Shown: in pieces, positions 43,054 through 55,248 of the stretch
Position numbering within the stretch: the first letter of the stretch is position 1
Layout of the letters: every line of letters starts with the position of its first letter
DNA from: Isoetes taiwanensis
Lineage: Eukaryota; Streptophyta; Lycopodiopsida; Isoetales; Isoetaceae
NCBI GenBank assembly: GCA_021234155.1
Contig: JAJEKV010000087.1
Coordinates: forward strand, 2,849,242-2,913,241
DNA length: 64,000 nucleotides
Direction: 5' to 3'
The notes under the pieces: model-generated
Seen by the model: the letters and a program-made list of their open reading frames with translations, nothing else
Told to the model about the DNA's origin: nothing
Database searches by the model: none
Translations under genes and position numbers: made by a program

Positions 43054-46000
43054 TGGATTCACATGCACCATCGCCACCTTCACCATCATGTAAAATGCCA
43101 TGCCATTTTACGAGCACCATCACGGACCATCACGAATTTACAAAGGGTATAACAGGGCCCCTCTCCCACCATTGTTGCATGTGAACCGGCCCTATGCGTT
43201 CAAATTATATACGCCCGAATTGGGTTAGGGTCCCAAGAAAGAATGGAAACATCCCCAGCTTTCGGCTAAAGCCTGGGGAGGTTTCTAATCTTGCTAACCT
43301 GGGGAGGTTTCCATAAAATCCCAAAAAAATTTACGACGGCAGCTGTTCATAATAACCCAAATTTAGTCTATGGCCATCGCTCAGAATATCTTTGGCGCTC
43401 ATTTCTGCTCATGGATATGGCGGTCGGTGGGGGGGCCATCGTGGCCTTCGTCATAGCCAGAACATAAGTGTTGGATCTTCAAGCTGGGTTGCAGCGTACT
43501 CCAAAATCTCTGCCTTTAATCTAGTTATTCTGGTCTGCCTTTTGAGCTTATTTTCGGCATTCAAGGTAATAATATGAATGTCCTTATCACTTGCTCTATT
43601 CTTCTTGAATCCCCACTTTGTTTGATCATGCAATGTAGGAGTCGGCCTATGGCGGCCGCAAAGATGCTCAAGATGTGCCGCTATTTCTTCAGATCTTGCT
43701 CCAGCTTTGAAATGGAGCATCGGGCGATGATTAAACTTGTATGGCATTGCGATTCCATGTTATATTATAGCGTTAATAGTGGGCCAAACCAAAATGGGCC
43801 CAAAACGAGCTTTTACAAAAGCACAAAATCTAGCATTTCACAAAGCCCGATTGATTCGGTGGTTACACATATAATCCTCTCGCCATAGCCTTTCCGGTGG
43901 AAGCTTTTAATCATCCATCGCTTAGGTTTCTCCAGAATTTCTCCTAAGAAAGATCTAAGCTTCTTTGCCAATCGATTTTTGGGCCGTGTGGGGTCTTCCT
44001 CTTTCTTTTTGTTTGTTGTTATGTAGTGTCGATAGGGTTTGGTTTGGTTGAGTAAATTTGCCTCGCCTGTTTGGTTTGAATTGGTAGATTTAGCAGGAAA
44101 TATACTTGGAGACATGTGATATAAAGTAATTCTAGTATAAAGGACAATTATGCAATTGATAATAAGAAGTTTGTGGTTCATTTTGCAGATTTGATGCCGA
44201 GCTTAACCATTGCTCCTAGATTCTAGTATCGGTGAAGATGTATCGTATAATCAAGTCCAATTCTGCATTTGTTGAAGGGGGAGAATATGTGGCGATACAA
44301 GCCGATAGCGATGGCAATTTGCCGGGATGGCATCATGGTAATCGAGAGTTTGATAGACCACTTCCTTCTTTGTGGGTGTGGCATTGGGTGGTTCTCGTGA
44401 GTGTTTAAAATTGTTTGAAGGCATAATCTCGGAGAAGAATGCCCCGACTTCATGATAATATTTTCGTTTTGCGTGTTTCTCTTAGGGTTTTGCTACCATT
44501 TCGTGGTACTATGGAACTTTTCTTTACTTCTTTTCCCAAAGATCAAAAGATCCACAAGAACGAAAGCCGGGCTGCGGCAAAGATGTGCAATTGCGTAAGC
44601 CTTTGTTTGCCTTTTGTTTGTCTCAAGTGTTATAGGAAGTAATTGCCTTCCTCGCTTGCCTCTTGCATAATATAATAAACTAGTCAACCACATAGACTAG
44701 TTTAGTTTCTTTAGCATATGAAGATTCACTTATTGAATGAGGAAGGCAAATGTGAAAGTACGCGATTGACTTTCCTTGATTGATGATATATTATCAATTT
44801 ATTATAACTGCTTTCTTTGGCAACCAATTGTGGAATTTATGCTTTAAGAAGCAAACAGACGTAAAGCATGTTTTGTTACTGGCAGGCTTTGGTATTCACA
44901 CTTGGCATTCTGATTTTGGTGCTCGTGCTCTTAATATGAAGCTGAAGGCCATCTGGCCATAACACTCAAGTTGTGCACAGCTCACAGTAGAGGCAGATGA
45001 TGTGTATAGGATGAGGGTGGACATGCCTGGTAAGGCTAGCATGTCATGATGCGGTAATTTGCACAATGCAAACTATTGCTTATTGCGCTCTGCTTGTCGC
45101 CCAATCTGGTACCGGCTGCAAAATCTTCCAATCTCACGCTTCACAGGAATCGCATGTCTTAATTGTTAAGCATGTCTAGTAATGGGATTGGTCATCATAA
45201 AACGAAAGACATCAAAATGAAGAATGTGATGTAGAAGGAATCATCGACTAAGGGTATCTAAAACATCCATTTAAGCTAGAGAAGCTATGCACGAATAACA
45301 TTAAATTTGGCCCCACAACCAACTTCAAATGTCGGCAGAAGAGCTTAAAGGAACGAATTAGAAGACGATCCTTGTATTAAATGTCATGATGCATCAAATA
45401 TGGAAAAAAGCTGATAGACACGAAAATCTATCCCGCAACGATTTCATGTGTTCTACACTAAAGGAATTTTGATATCTTCAAATGTTTGTCTAGTTGTGCA
45501 TAGAATAGAATAGAATAGAGAAGAATGTATTTACGGACAACACAAGCGAAGATTAAATGTTGAAATAAACAGTTGAGACGCTGTTATGCTCCTCTCTTAT
45601 ATAATCGTTACTCTATGAGGTGTTCTATTGAGCAATAGACACCACTAGTTTTTTTTTGTGCATGTGATATTGATTAAATGTATAACTTGGTAATCCATAC
45701 ATCGGATTAGGAAAACATGGGTCTTTGTTTTTAAGCCTAGGCAGTTTAAGGTTGATTCATAATGACACACGTGAATCGTACATATAAAGTTTGTTAACCT
45801 TGTTAATATTATTCGTCGACAACTTTTATGCTTGGCAAGGCCTGAGCGAGAATATTTCATTTCGAAACATGAGAATAAATTTTTTTCGAAACATGTTTGA
45901 TTGTTATATTGTATCTATCCTATTAGCCTAGCTTGCTATGTTCTGTCTATCTCGAATGCCTAACCCATGTTTAAAATGCAAGACATGGATTATCTTATGT

Positions 46001-46195
46001 GATCAAAACACACAAGTGTTTTAGACAGATATATCATGCATCCCATGAAGCATTTATTTCAATGGCTCAACCCTCATAATTAACTCGCTAAGTCACGAGT
46101 CATGCTGGGGAAGGATAATATTGTACATGGAAATAGTCGTCAAATATATGTGTATGATGCAATAGTTCATACATTTGAAGCATCCGTGATGTAAA
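43054..46195. other. Mostly non-coding; possible isolated exons
   Basis: A frame at 43392-43565 ends in a hydrophobic helix (FNLVILVCLLSLFSAFK) next to a possible donor AAG|GTAATA, and could be a first exon. A short AATAG run occurs at 45503-45520. I see no other gene, RNA or element edge in these 3.1 kb. Confidence 0.3.
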
Positions 46196-46353
46196 ACGTG
46201 GGCATCTTGTAATACTGTGTTGTTCTATTGCAGAATGAGGACCAGCATCTCTTCAACTGTCCGACACATTCCAGGGCCGAGATGTGCATGTAGCCTGGCC
46301 TAGATGGCAAACCATCATCTGATAAGGCTCTGTAGATATCCCGAGCAGAGTAA

Positions 46354-49300
46354 GGGCCATTTCACACTAGGGGGTTAAACTCCGTTATGTTAGGAAAAAC
46401 TAGCTATCTGGCCTTCACATAGGTGTCGTTAGGAGATTCCGTTAAGTTAAGAGAGGGTTAAAAGATAACGGTTCAGTTAAGCTAATGGTGCCTCAAAAAA
46501 ATGGCGACGTAAGTTAACCCCTCCCATCGAGCATCCCTTAAGCACCGTTACCAAAGCTCGAAGGCGTCAAATCGCGTTTCTCCATCTCTCAGAGCATACC
46601 AGCTTCTTCCGGCTTGGAGCTTGTGAAGGTTACAGCCGAACTTCCAGAGTCCAACTTGCTTTTTCCAGGTAAGGAATCGATTCTTTGTATATCAAATGCT
46701 TTTTTCAAAATCATTTTCAGTAGGGTTTGAGAGATCGTCTCTACCATCTTCCTTTTGTCCTCCACCATTTCATATCCAAGATTTTTTTTCTGGATTGTTT
46801 TGGGTTTGAATGGTCATCCTCCCTCATCTTCTTTTTGTCCCCCACCATTTGTTTCATAATCTGTATATATTCATTCCACTGTTTTGATGAATCTTCATAT
46901 TTTAAATGCATTTAAGCTTTCATATGATACTAGATGTTTATGCCATGCAACAAGATGGTAGATGCTACAAATAGCACAGGCCCTACAAATAGTACAGGTA
47001 CAGGTGCTGTATTGAGTTTTAATTTAAACAGGAACAATGCTGTATTGAGTTTTAATTCAAACAGTATGCTGTAGTATTCACCTGAAAGATAGATTGGTGT
47101 TGTCCTTATTTTCAGATCCAGAATCAACAGGCATACTTTTTTCTGGCATCAACAGAGGCCTAGAAGCGGAGGCTTTCAATACGAGGACCAGCAGGAATAG
47201 CACCTGAAGCAGAGCAAATACAGACATATTTAAGGATTTATGAAGAGATCTAGTCTGGCTTCTAACAAGAGGCAACTGGAAGGATACCAGAGAGGCACAG
47301 AATCCATGGCAAGCAGGAGAATCCATGGCACAGAAGGAGAATCCGTGGCATAGCCCATTGCATTGTTTCTGATAGCTTCTTTTTCAATTCCTTTTGCGAA
47401 ACCAGCGATTGGCATCCAAAGAGAGGTCACTAGTAATGCTGAAAGCTCAAGGGTATTCATCAGCACTAATATAGCTGATTTCTTTGAAGCTGAGGAGCAC
47501 ATAAAAAATATTCAAGAAGTTTCGACATCCAATGCAACCAGGTTCAGTAATGTATCTTTAAGATAATTATATAACTGAAATCTCATTTCTACTGTCTTCG
47601 CTTAAATTTGTAGCACTTGCTCTCTTTGGGGCATAACTAGGAATTTTAACATGATCTTTCAAGAAATGGAAACTTGGCTTCTAAACCTTGATAGTTTGCT
47701 TGTGTAGATCCACGGTTTTGCTATCATTGCTTCTGAAATTAAATTATAGCCTAGCTACTGTTGGTAGATTGCATGGTTTTGTTGCTTATAATCTGGAAAT
47801 TTTGTTGCTTATACTGCCTACAAATGGTAAGGAAGTATGCAGGTTGAAAAATTGCAGCAGAATGCATTTTATATGCTTATGGATTAGGTTATTCCTCTCC
47901 AGAGGTTTCCCTTTTATTATAACCATATGGGTAACTGTGGACATGTACTGAGGCATGGCCTACAATTTATTTTGAGCTCTTATAATTATTTGGTAAAGGG
48001 CGATGAGCCGAGTAGAGTTATAGCTTACCTGTCATTGCTGGTCTAGTTACCTTGTTTAAAGCTAACTTAGGCTTGGTTCAATGCAGGTAACCAACTTTAC
48101 TCTTCCAAATATGCTCGTATTTGGATTTGGATGAAGTCTTGAACATTGGAGAAAATATTTCTACTACAAGATCTGAGGAATTTCGCCTATTATGGTTTGT
48201 ATTATGCTTTGATTAATTCTGGTAAGTGCATTAGCAGAACACGTGGATAAATATCTTGTAACATGGGTCAAACTTTGATGAATTCTAAACTGGATATGAA
48301 CATCTGAGGTAATTCTATGGATTTGGATTAATAATTGATCTATTATCTTGTTGTAATCTGCTAGTTATGCTTAATGGAAGAAAGAACATTTGCAATTGAT
48401 TTTGAGCAGTTGTCTATGGTACGAGATTTAATAATCTAAATATAGAATGTATAGTCTGGAGTTTTTTCCAGAAAAAATATATCCAGTGTATAATTATGCT
48501 TACATTTGAGCACAGAGAGAAACTGACATGCAAATATTTGTTGATTTAATTGCTTAAGAATGTATTCGCCTAAATACAGCAGTGTATTAGAAATTCAAGT
48601 TACACGGAATTGGTGAACATTTGCATAAGCATGCTTATGGATTATGATCTTAAACCGGCATGAAATAGGTTTTTCTTGCATGTCTTTAAGCTGTAAGGCT
48701 CCCCTAGTTTGACTAGGGACTGATAAGTTCTCTTTGGCTTTAAGCTTTATGTTTAAGGCCAAGGGAATGGTCTTTTGGGAACGGAAAGGCTTCGGAACTT
48801 TTTTCTATTCTTTCATAATTTCGATTCACTTAACAAGAGGGAAATATCACAAAAAAGCAATGAAATAAAACCATAGCAAAATACCATTAAAACAAAATAA
48901 CATTCTATTTTGTTCTTAAAATCACTTTTGTAGGTAAATAACCATTTGCAATATCTTTACAAAATAACATTCTATTTTGTTCTTAAAATCACTTTTATAG
49001 GTAAATAACCATTTGCACTTCTTCTATAGATCATGCAAGTTCAACAATGCAAGATACTTATGTTTGATTTTTGTTATGTTAGGTGTAATGTAACTTAACG
49101 ACGTCATGTAGTGTGAAGTGATTTATAACGGTTTTCGTTAGGTTAGGTATAACATAACCTAACATGTCGCGCAGTGTGAAGTAATTTTTTAACGGTTTTC
49201 GTTAGATTAAATGTAATGTAACCTAACGGTATCTTGCAGTGTGAAGTGTTTTATAACGGTTGCCGTTATGCTAATTTTTAATCTAACGGATAGTGTGAAG

Positions 49301-49363
49301 TGAAATCTTATTCCTGTTAGATTAAAAATTTAACCTAACATAACGGCCAGTGTGGAATGGCCC
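46354..49363. mobile_element. PIF/Harbinger-like TIR element, copy 1
   Basis: The ends GGGCCATTTCACACTAG and, inverted, GGGCCATTCCACACTGG are flanked by TAA on both sides (46351-46353 and 49364-49366). A 3-bp TAA duplication and GGGCC ends fit the PIF/Harbinger superfamily. Subterminal repeats are strong on the right: CAGTGTGAAGTG-type words with TAACGGTTTTCGTTAG occur about four times at 49100-49320. On the left, similar TAACGG and GTTAAG words lie at 46375-46490. No transposase is seen; internal ORFs are short. It is a 3.0 kb non-autonomous element that may have captured host sequence. Confidence 0.75.
46610..48240 (+). other. Exon-like cargo inside the TIR element
   Basis: A stretch ending CTTTTTCCAG|GTAAGG (46669/46670) looks like a first exon with donor. 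TTCAATGCAG|GTAACC (about 48087) looks like an acceptor. Between them, frames on both strands near 47230-47560 are open together (for example FFEAEEHIKNIQEVSTSNAT on plus). These could be captured gene pieces, but I cannot name the source. Confidence 0.25.
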
Positions 49364-50152
49364 TAAGACGGTTTCATATCCAACCTCCATATTTCTTTGA
49401 ACCTTCTTCTCCAGAGAGCATGTTTATTTGGCCCATGATCTTTTGAATACCATTCTGTCAAAATGGGTGCCCCCAATCAGGTTCTCAGTTAGCCTGGTCC
49501 ACGGTCGGGACCACCATGCTTCACTTAATTGGGTCCCATAAATGCTTGATGCAAATTATGCCAAAGGCTTTCCACTTCCTGCATATCCTTGGATGCATTA
49601 GCGCCAGCAGGCAATAAAAGACAGTAAACATACCTGACACCAAAACAAGTGCTGACAGCCTCCAGTGAACCCTCTATCAATTTATCTCATTGTAATTGAT
49701 TAACGTCCTCTCATTATCAATAGTAAAACATTTCATTCGATTATACACCCTGCTCCTTATAATTTATGGTTATGAAATGGATTTCAAGAAATTAGCAATT
49801 ATGTACCTCTATATAAAGCAATCATCTATCTTTTCTGGCCAACAAAGAATTGAAGACCATGGATTATTCACATCTCTGTAATACATGGATTGCGTTTGTT
49901 GGGGCTGGAAAACTGCTGATTTTGCACCGAAGAACTACTCGATATTGGATTGCAAACCTGGCTGGGCCTGATTCTCGCTGTTGGTTTCAGAATCGCATGA
50001 GCGGATCTTGGTGAGGATGTTGGAATGTGGATTGTGGTGAAGGCTGGAATGGATTGGTGTGCCCATTAAGGGGGAATGTTGGAATGTTGGAGTATGTGTA
50101 ATGGGCACATATAAAGAATGACTCAGTGGAAGAATATTGAAAGCCCATCAAA

Positions 50153-50224
50153 GGGCCAGTAGCTCAGTGGTAGAGTACTTGGCTTGCAAGCAAGAGGTCG
50201 TGGGTTCGATCCCCAGCCTGTCCA
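50153..50224 (+). tRNA. tRNA-Ala(UGC)-like sequence, copy 1, probably defective
   Basis: The 72-base sequence has an A box (TAGCTCAGTGGTAGAG), a loop CTTGCAA with anticodon TGC, and a canonical GGTTCGATCCC B box. The acceptor arm GGGCCAG against CCTGTCC has two mismatches, and the anticodon and T stems have one each. CCA is not encoded. It therefore reads as a tRNA-Ala relative with damaged stems: a pseudogene or SINE progenitor. No intron. Confidence 0.5.
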
Positions 50225-50461
50225 CCCAATCATAGAAGGCTCATTTCTCAACAGAGAAGGCGCAATTCAGCATGCTATTCAAATTATCTGCACAAGGCTG
50301 CCTGATTCTATTCATCAAGTTTAACTGAAAAACTGTAAATCACAGAGAAACACAGTATCGAATGGAGGATAGCTGATTCTATTCATCACACTGTAAAGAA
50401 ACACAGTATCGAAGGGCGTGGGCTGCTCGCAATTAAAACCAGAGGCAACGAACAGTGGGTG

Positions 50462-50956
50462 ATGAATCAAATCCCGCACATGAATTATAGATGGAGCATG
50501 ATGCCGCACCTTAACTTATACTTCATAGCTATTCAAATTGGCGGATTTGTGCTTATTTTGATCTGTGTTTCGCTCAGTCGGGATAATGTTTGTGCTCTGA
50601 GGGGGAAAAAATTTAAGGAAAACTCTGTTATCATCATTTACTGCCATAATTTATCCATGTTTTTCGATTCCCGTCTCTCCGTAGTAAACGTAAATCTGGT
50701 TCTATATTCAAAGAGCGAAATGAAATTACTCTATCAGTATCTTCTGCAACACCCCAGGAAATGCTTTTACCATCTATTCCATCTATTTTCCAGTAGAGGG
50801 CAGACGAGGCAGGCCCTGCTTGCTCTCCAAAATAGAGCTCTGTTCTCTCAGATACTCTGTCTAATCACTATTTCTGCTTACTGCCTATGGGCGCTGCATG
50901 CCAAATCATCAAACACACCCAATTTCTACCATACAGACCTGCATGGCCACTGCTAG
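50462..50956 (+). CDS. 165-aa putative membrane protein, copy 1
   Basis: The start is ATG 50462 (MNQIPHMNYRW) and the stop is TAG 50954-50956. One clear transmembrane helix, LYFIAIQIGGFVLILICVSL, lies near residues 20-40. A basic stretch and a second moderately hydrophobic region (LCLITISAYCLWAL) follow. The copy at 62251 is unchanged by eye, and a third broken copy lies at 41757. Order and a few shared words (QAL, SAY or AAY, then S and P near the end) suggest relation to the N-terminal third of the protein at 27694. If so, this is a truncated paralogue. Function unknown. Confidence 0.45.
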   Translation: MNQIPHMNYRWSMMPHLNLYFIAIQIGGFVLILICVSLSRDNVCALRGKKFKENSVIIIYCHNLSMFFDSRLSVVNVNLVLYSKSEMKLLYQYLLQHPRKCFYHLFHLFSSRGQTRQALLALQNRALFSQILCLITISAYCLWALHAKSSNTPNFYHTDLHGHC

Positions 50957-51589
50957 TTCTCATGCCTATAAACATGTATTTTTCAATCCCGCAGACTCAA
51001 ATCGAAAGCCTAGAAAGGAGCATTTGAAGCAGGGCAAATCAAAATGCCGGAAATAGAAATGCGTTCAGCATCGCCCAGCTCATCGCCATAGCCGGAATCT
51101 GCTATCTGACTTTTTAAAGAAAGGCTTGCCATGCATAGCAGAAAAGCGGCAAGATTATTCCAGAAGAGCAGAAGAGGAGCGAGTCGACCTTTCTGGAAAC
51201 ACGAATGCCACATCATTGAAATATCCGAGATAAAATAAATGCCCATTGGCACCTTTTTAATTCATGGTCTTCTTCCAGCTTCCTAGCATTTTCAACAAAA
51301 ATATTGTAATAAAAAAATAAAATATGTGGTACTTAGCGCCACCTCATAACTCATAAGGTGACATTTAATTTCCTATAAGTTTTTATAATAAATGCGGTGC
51401 CACCTTAACTCCATTAATTGTGGTGCAATTTCTTTGCACCTTCCTTAAGCTTAAATCAATGGCCAAGATTTAACTTCCCCCATATCCGACGGTTCAGGGA
51501 TGTGGTGCATGCCCCCATGCATGCCCATTCATGCCCTCCATCAAATCTGAGGGCCACAAATGCGCCACCTCAAGATTTGGAGGGCCAGG

Positions 51590-51720
51590 ATTGATGTCTA
51601 TATACACCCTAAAAATGATGCCCCCCATCCGATATACCTATATATACAAGAAACTTATCGCGGCCGCCGCCGCGAACGTTTCTCTTCCCCTTGGCCGCTG
51701 CGAAAATCGGGTGCAGCTAA
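51590..51720 (+). repeat. Dispersed repeat with GC palindrome, copy 1
   Basis: ATACACCCTAAAAATGATGC and GATATACCTATATATA recur at 55166-55210. TCGCGGCCGCCGCCGCGAAC recurs at 63445 and, inverted and diverged, at 26590-26615. Three or four places in the window therefore share parts of this family. Confidence 0.55.
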
Positions 51721-52055
51721 ATCAAATCAGAGAAATCGTAAAATGAAGAGCTAAAGGGATCTTGGCATCATATGTTTTGTGGCCAGATATATCTATAGAT
51801 CACGACTTCCATTGCCAAAAGCTCCTTAAGGCGGCTCATCTGCAGTTAAAAAGACCAGAGAAATGGACATAGATCAAAATGTTTGGCTTGAAATGCAAGC
51901 GCTTTAACCGTTTGGTCGGAAATATGAATGGGCTCAGGATTTAGACATCACATTCTAGGACAACCTTTATAAAAGTTTATTAGCTTCAACTTCAAATCGG
52001 GGCGACCTCTCCTATATCGGTGGTCAAACCGAAAGTGTTGCTACGTTTTTCTCAG

Positions 52056-52498
52056 GGATGCGATGGGTCAGTTCTGATGGGTCAGTTCTGGTGGCTTCAA
52101 CGGCAAATAATAAGGCAAAAAGGAATGCAGATATTACTGTCATTACCGGGAGATAGATTCGATGCAGTAAACAAGGCAAAAGATGCAGTGGAGGCCCAGT
52201 GTCCTGGCGTAGTTTTTTGTGCAGATTTGCTCGCTCTGATTACCAAAGCTTTTGTGGGCATGTTTGATATATAAACCCAATTCGCCCTCTCAATTTTTAG
52301 CAACAGATTCTGAGCAACAGATTTTTCTGCAGATTGGAGGGCCTCGCTAGGAAGTAAGAAAGGGGCGCAGACATGGCAAAATTTCCCAAGCTTCCAGAGT
52401 AAACGGAAATCAGCCTCTTCCCACAATGAGCGTGGATCAGCTTATTCAATTATTTGCCTCAAAGGGCTTCAATATAACAGATATGGTGGCTTTGATTG
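52056..52498 (+). pseudogene. Class III peroxidase gene fragment, copy 1
   Basis: After the acceptor TTTTTCTCAG|G (52055), one frame reads GCDGSVL. Then, after frame changes, come STANNKAKRNADI, LSLPGDRFDAVNKAKDAVE, and AQCPGVVFCADLLAL. After a gap, a second exon (about 52340-52498) gives GRRHGKISQASRVNG and then MSVDQLIQLFASKGFNITDM, ending VALIG at a donor G|GTAAGG. These are exons 2 and 3 of a secreted plant haem peroxidase (GCDxSVL, CPGVVSCADILAL and GRRDGK in the family). The usual Asp of GRRDG is His here. The next exon with the haem-binding His (GAHT) and the first exon with the distal His are not found. Frameshifts make it a pseudogene. Confidence 0.7.
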
Positions 52499-53360
52499 GT
52501 AAGGCTACAAAATTTCTACCTTCAAAACTATAGCTTTCATATCGTTTTGGACAAAAAAAAGCCAAGATTTATTCAAAGATCAATTTTTTTTTTTTTTGGT
52601 TGGATTTGTGCTGCATCTCTCTGACTATGGTTCTTTCTGGCATGGTACAAAGGGTAGCCATGTAACAGGACAGCTTTGCCGACGGATTCAAGACAACTCC
52701 GTCTGGCTATGGCTATGGCTATGGCGACAGGCTCGGTCTGGCTATGGCGACAGGTTCCAGCTTCTAAGCCTCAAAAAATTGCTTTCAACCTTGAAGTTTC
52801 AGAAATACATAAAAGTACCTTTTGCATTCCCTCATCTTGGCAGTAAGCTCTTCAAGTTGCTTACTCTGTCTATTGGGATCCTTGATCTTATCTAGTTTCT
52901 GAAAACCATTCCTGCATCATAATCAACATATGTCAAGGTTTGATTTAGTAAAAACATCAATGTAGCATCTGAACTTAATTCCAAGCCATTTTCCACATTG
53001 GTATACCATCATTGAACATCAGATGGTGTATAGTTCACGATAATTACAAACTATATGCAAATAGCAAAAGTGAAATAGCCAGACTTACTCAAGCAAGTGC
53101 TCGGAATAGATCTTTAAGTTGTCCATCAAGCTGCAGATCAGAAGCCTTCAATCGAAGCAGAAGGCGTTAAATTCCTTGACGGATTTGATGGAGGAGGAAG
53201 AGAATCTTAAAAATTTGCAGATTATTGCAGCGCAGAATGCTCCCTTGAGCCCAGGTACTGGCATATATTTGTGGAGGGCAAGATACTTGTTAGAATTCTT
53301 AAGATCAATGACACTGCCACATAAGAAATAACATGCAGGAATTAGAACACTTATACCAGA
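52499..53360. other. Downstream of the peroxidase fragment
   Basis: It contains a T-run at 52587-52599 and a short GGCTATGGC repeat at 52703-52745. A plus-strand frame at 53119-53331 (LTDLMEEEENLKNLQIIAAQ) may be part of an exon but has no family I recognise. Confidence 0.3.
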
Positions 53361-53447
53361 TTAAGTAGAAGAATACCAAAAGTGTAATACAGGCCCCACC
53401 ATTGCCAGTCCAGGAAAGAAAAATATAAAGAGACGCTTTGCTTCAAG
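53361..53447 (-). pseudogene. Possible Mpv17/PMP22-family exon
   Basis: The minus-strand frame reads KRLFIFFFPGLAMVGPVLHFWY. The GLxxVGPxLHFWY pattern is the hallmark of the Mpv17/PMP22 family of small peroxisomal and mitochondrial inner-membrane proteins. Only one exon's worth is visible. A further minus-strand frame at 54115-53894 (AAEAGHGNWFRIFFQSKPKQ, Pro and Gln rich) could be an upstream exon of the same or another gene. The call rests on one motif. Confidence 0.4.
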
Positions 53448-53893
53448 ATTTTTATGCTTCTCGACACCCAACTGAAAATGATAAACCATCCCAGAAATAA
53501 AAAATAGACAATGGGATGCTTGATATTCATGCACACAAAGTGGATCCTGAAGAACATTTAGCTTGGTTTCACAACCTAGCAACAACATCTTTAGGGCAGA
53601 AAGGCCATAAGTCACCTCCACTAACACAGTTGCCTCCTCTAAGTTTGCAGTTACATATGCATTATTGCACGATCTAGCTAGTGTCCTGCTAAAGCGGGTT
53701 CCAATCAGAACCCTTCTGTACTCGATTCTCTGCGATGCAATTTTCATCATGGGACGAGAGTTATCTATAACAATACCTGACATATAATATCTCCAATGAG
53801 GTTTATAAAGCCAGCAGTTAGCGCCTTGGTTTTCACAGGGTGAATGAACAACATAGTCATATACCTGCGCAACATAGACCAGATTAAATCCAA

Positions 53894-54115
53894 CTAAGAT
53901 CCAACACAACCAACACAAGAGGGAAAGAAATCGCACCATTCCCAACAATTTCGTCGCTTAGAGGGCGCTTTGACAGGGCCATTTGCTTGTTCAGGTGTAC
54001 CCTGTGCAGCAGCAGAGGCATCCTGATTAACGCCAGATTGTTTGGGTTTAGATTGGAAAAATATGCGAAACCAATTGCCATGTCCAGCCTCTGCGGCAGG
54101 GGATGCCATAACCAC
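53894..54115 (-). other. Exon-like ORF, unknown
   Basis: This minus-strand frame begins MVMASPAAEAGHGNW and continues with FQSKPKQSGVNQDASAAAQG and a KAPSKRR basic stretch. It looks like the disordered N-terminal exon of a plant protein. It lies upstream, in the minus sense, of the Mpv17-like motif. I see no proof that it is used. Confidence 0.3.
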
Positions 54116-55248
54116 TCAAGATGTCATTCTGGAGCAAAACGAACCCCCCCGGATCGCTCGCCGTTTTTTCCCGCGTTTTGCCGTGCATCTCTGGTTCATA
54201 TGCTTGATTCAAGCATTCCGGCGATCAGAGAAAAAGCTGCAGCGGTGGTTTGTGCGCTAAGATAGTGATCATTTGCAGAGGTTCTTAGAAGGTGATGGAA
54301 CCTCGTCAATGCGCAAGAAGCGCCCAGCACCCTTTTCCCCCAGTGTGACGGCCTTGGACTGCTGTTCTAAGCAGGTTAAATTCCTCCTGCTTTTGCAAAA
54401 TGTCGTGTTTCTTATCATTCCATATCCTGCATTTGGACATAATCCGCCTTACAGAACAGATCCACCTTCAAAAACTTCCTCCTGAATAATTTCAAATACT
54501 GCCTAACCGTGGAATCTAAGTATTTCAAACAACTCTCGAAACCCCAGATATTGCCTCACCAAAAACCGAACGAGAAGAAATGTATTTGGATTTGTATCCA
54601 AAACCCAATGCGAGAAAAAACAAGAGAGGATGTGATGCTAAGGATTTACTGCTTCCAGGATGCCGGATTTAGAAAAGGTTTTATAGATTTCTGCGGCTTT
54701 TGGTCGCCGGAAGAATGAAACGTCCGATCTGCAAAAGAATTGAAGAAGGCGAGCTCCTTTGTCCAGAAGAAATAGAGCCGGCAGGCCAGAGAAAGAGATC
54801 ACATGCCATAAGTAGCCAGCGGGAAAACACGTTAAACTGTGCAAATAAGGATCCAAGAATCCAGACTTTGCTTCCAAGCAAAGTAATCCTGCATTCTATT
54901 GCACCGCCGCAAAGTAATCCTGCATTCTATTGCGAAGTTCGCCGGAATGGAGCAGAGGAAGTGGAGATCAGAGCATTTGACCGAGGAGCGGATTCTTTGA
55001 ACAGAAACGTGGCATCCCTTGATTTTTTTTCTTTTTTCAATTTAGAAATGCAAAAGGAGCATACATGTCGACCCCATGGCTATCCTCAGCCCAGAAAAAT
55101 TATCTTCCTATTTTTTAAGAACAGAAAATGATATGCTTTATATATGGTATGATATATCATTGAATATACACCCTAAAAATGATGCCCCCCATCTGATATA
55201 CCTATATATATATATCATTGATATATGATGATAATGATATTTGGGCGT
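54116..55248. other. No confident gene
   Basis: Open frames on both strands overlap (54509-54881 and 54700-55131) without family resemblance. The duplicated word AGTAATCCTGCATTCTATTGC occurs at 54883 and 54912. The AATATACACCCTAAAAATGA repeat word is at 55164. Confidence 0.3.

Noticed and set aside
42812-43184. Two Pro/His-rich ORFs with MATRPFSWPITP repeats
   Set aside because: They are translations of the duplicated hairpin arm, open only because the arm is short and repeated.
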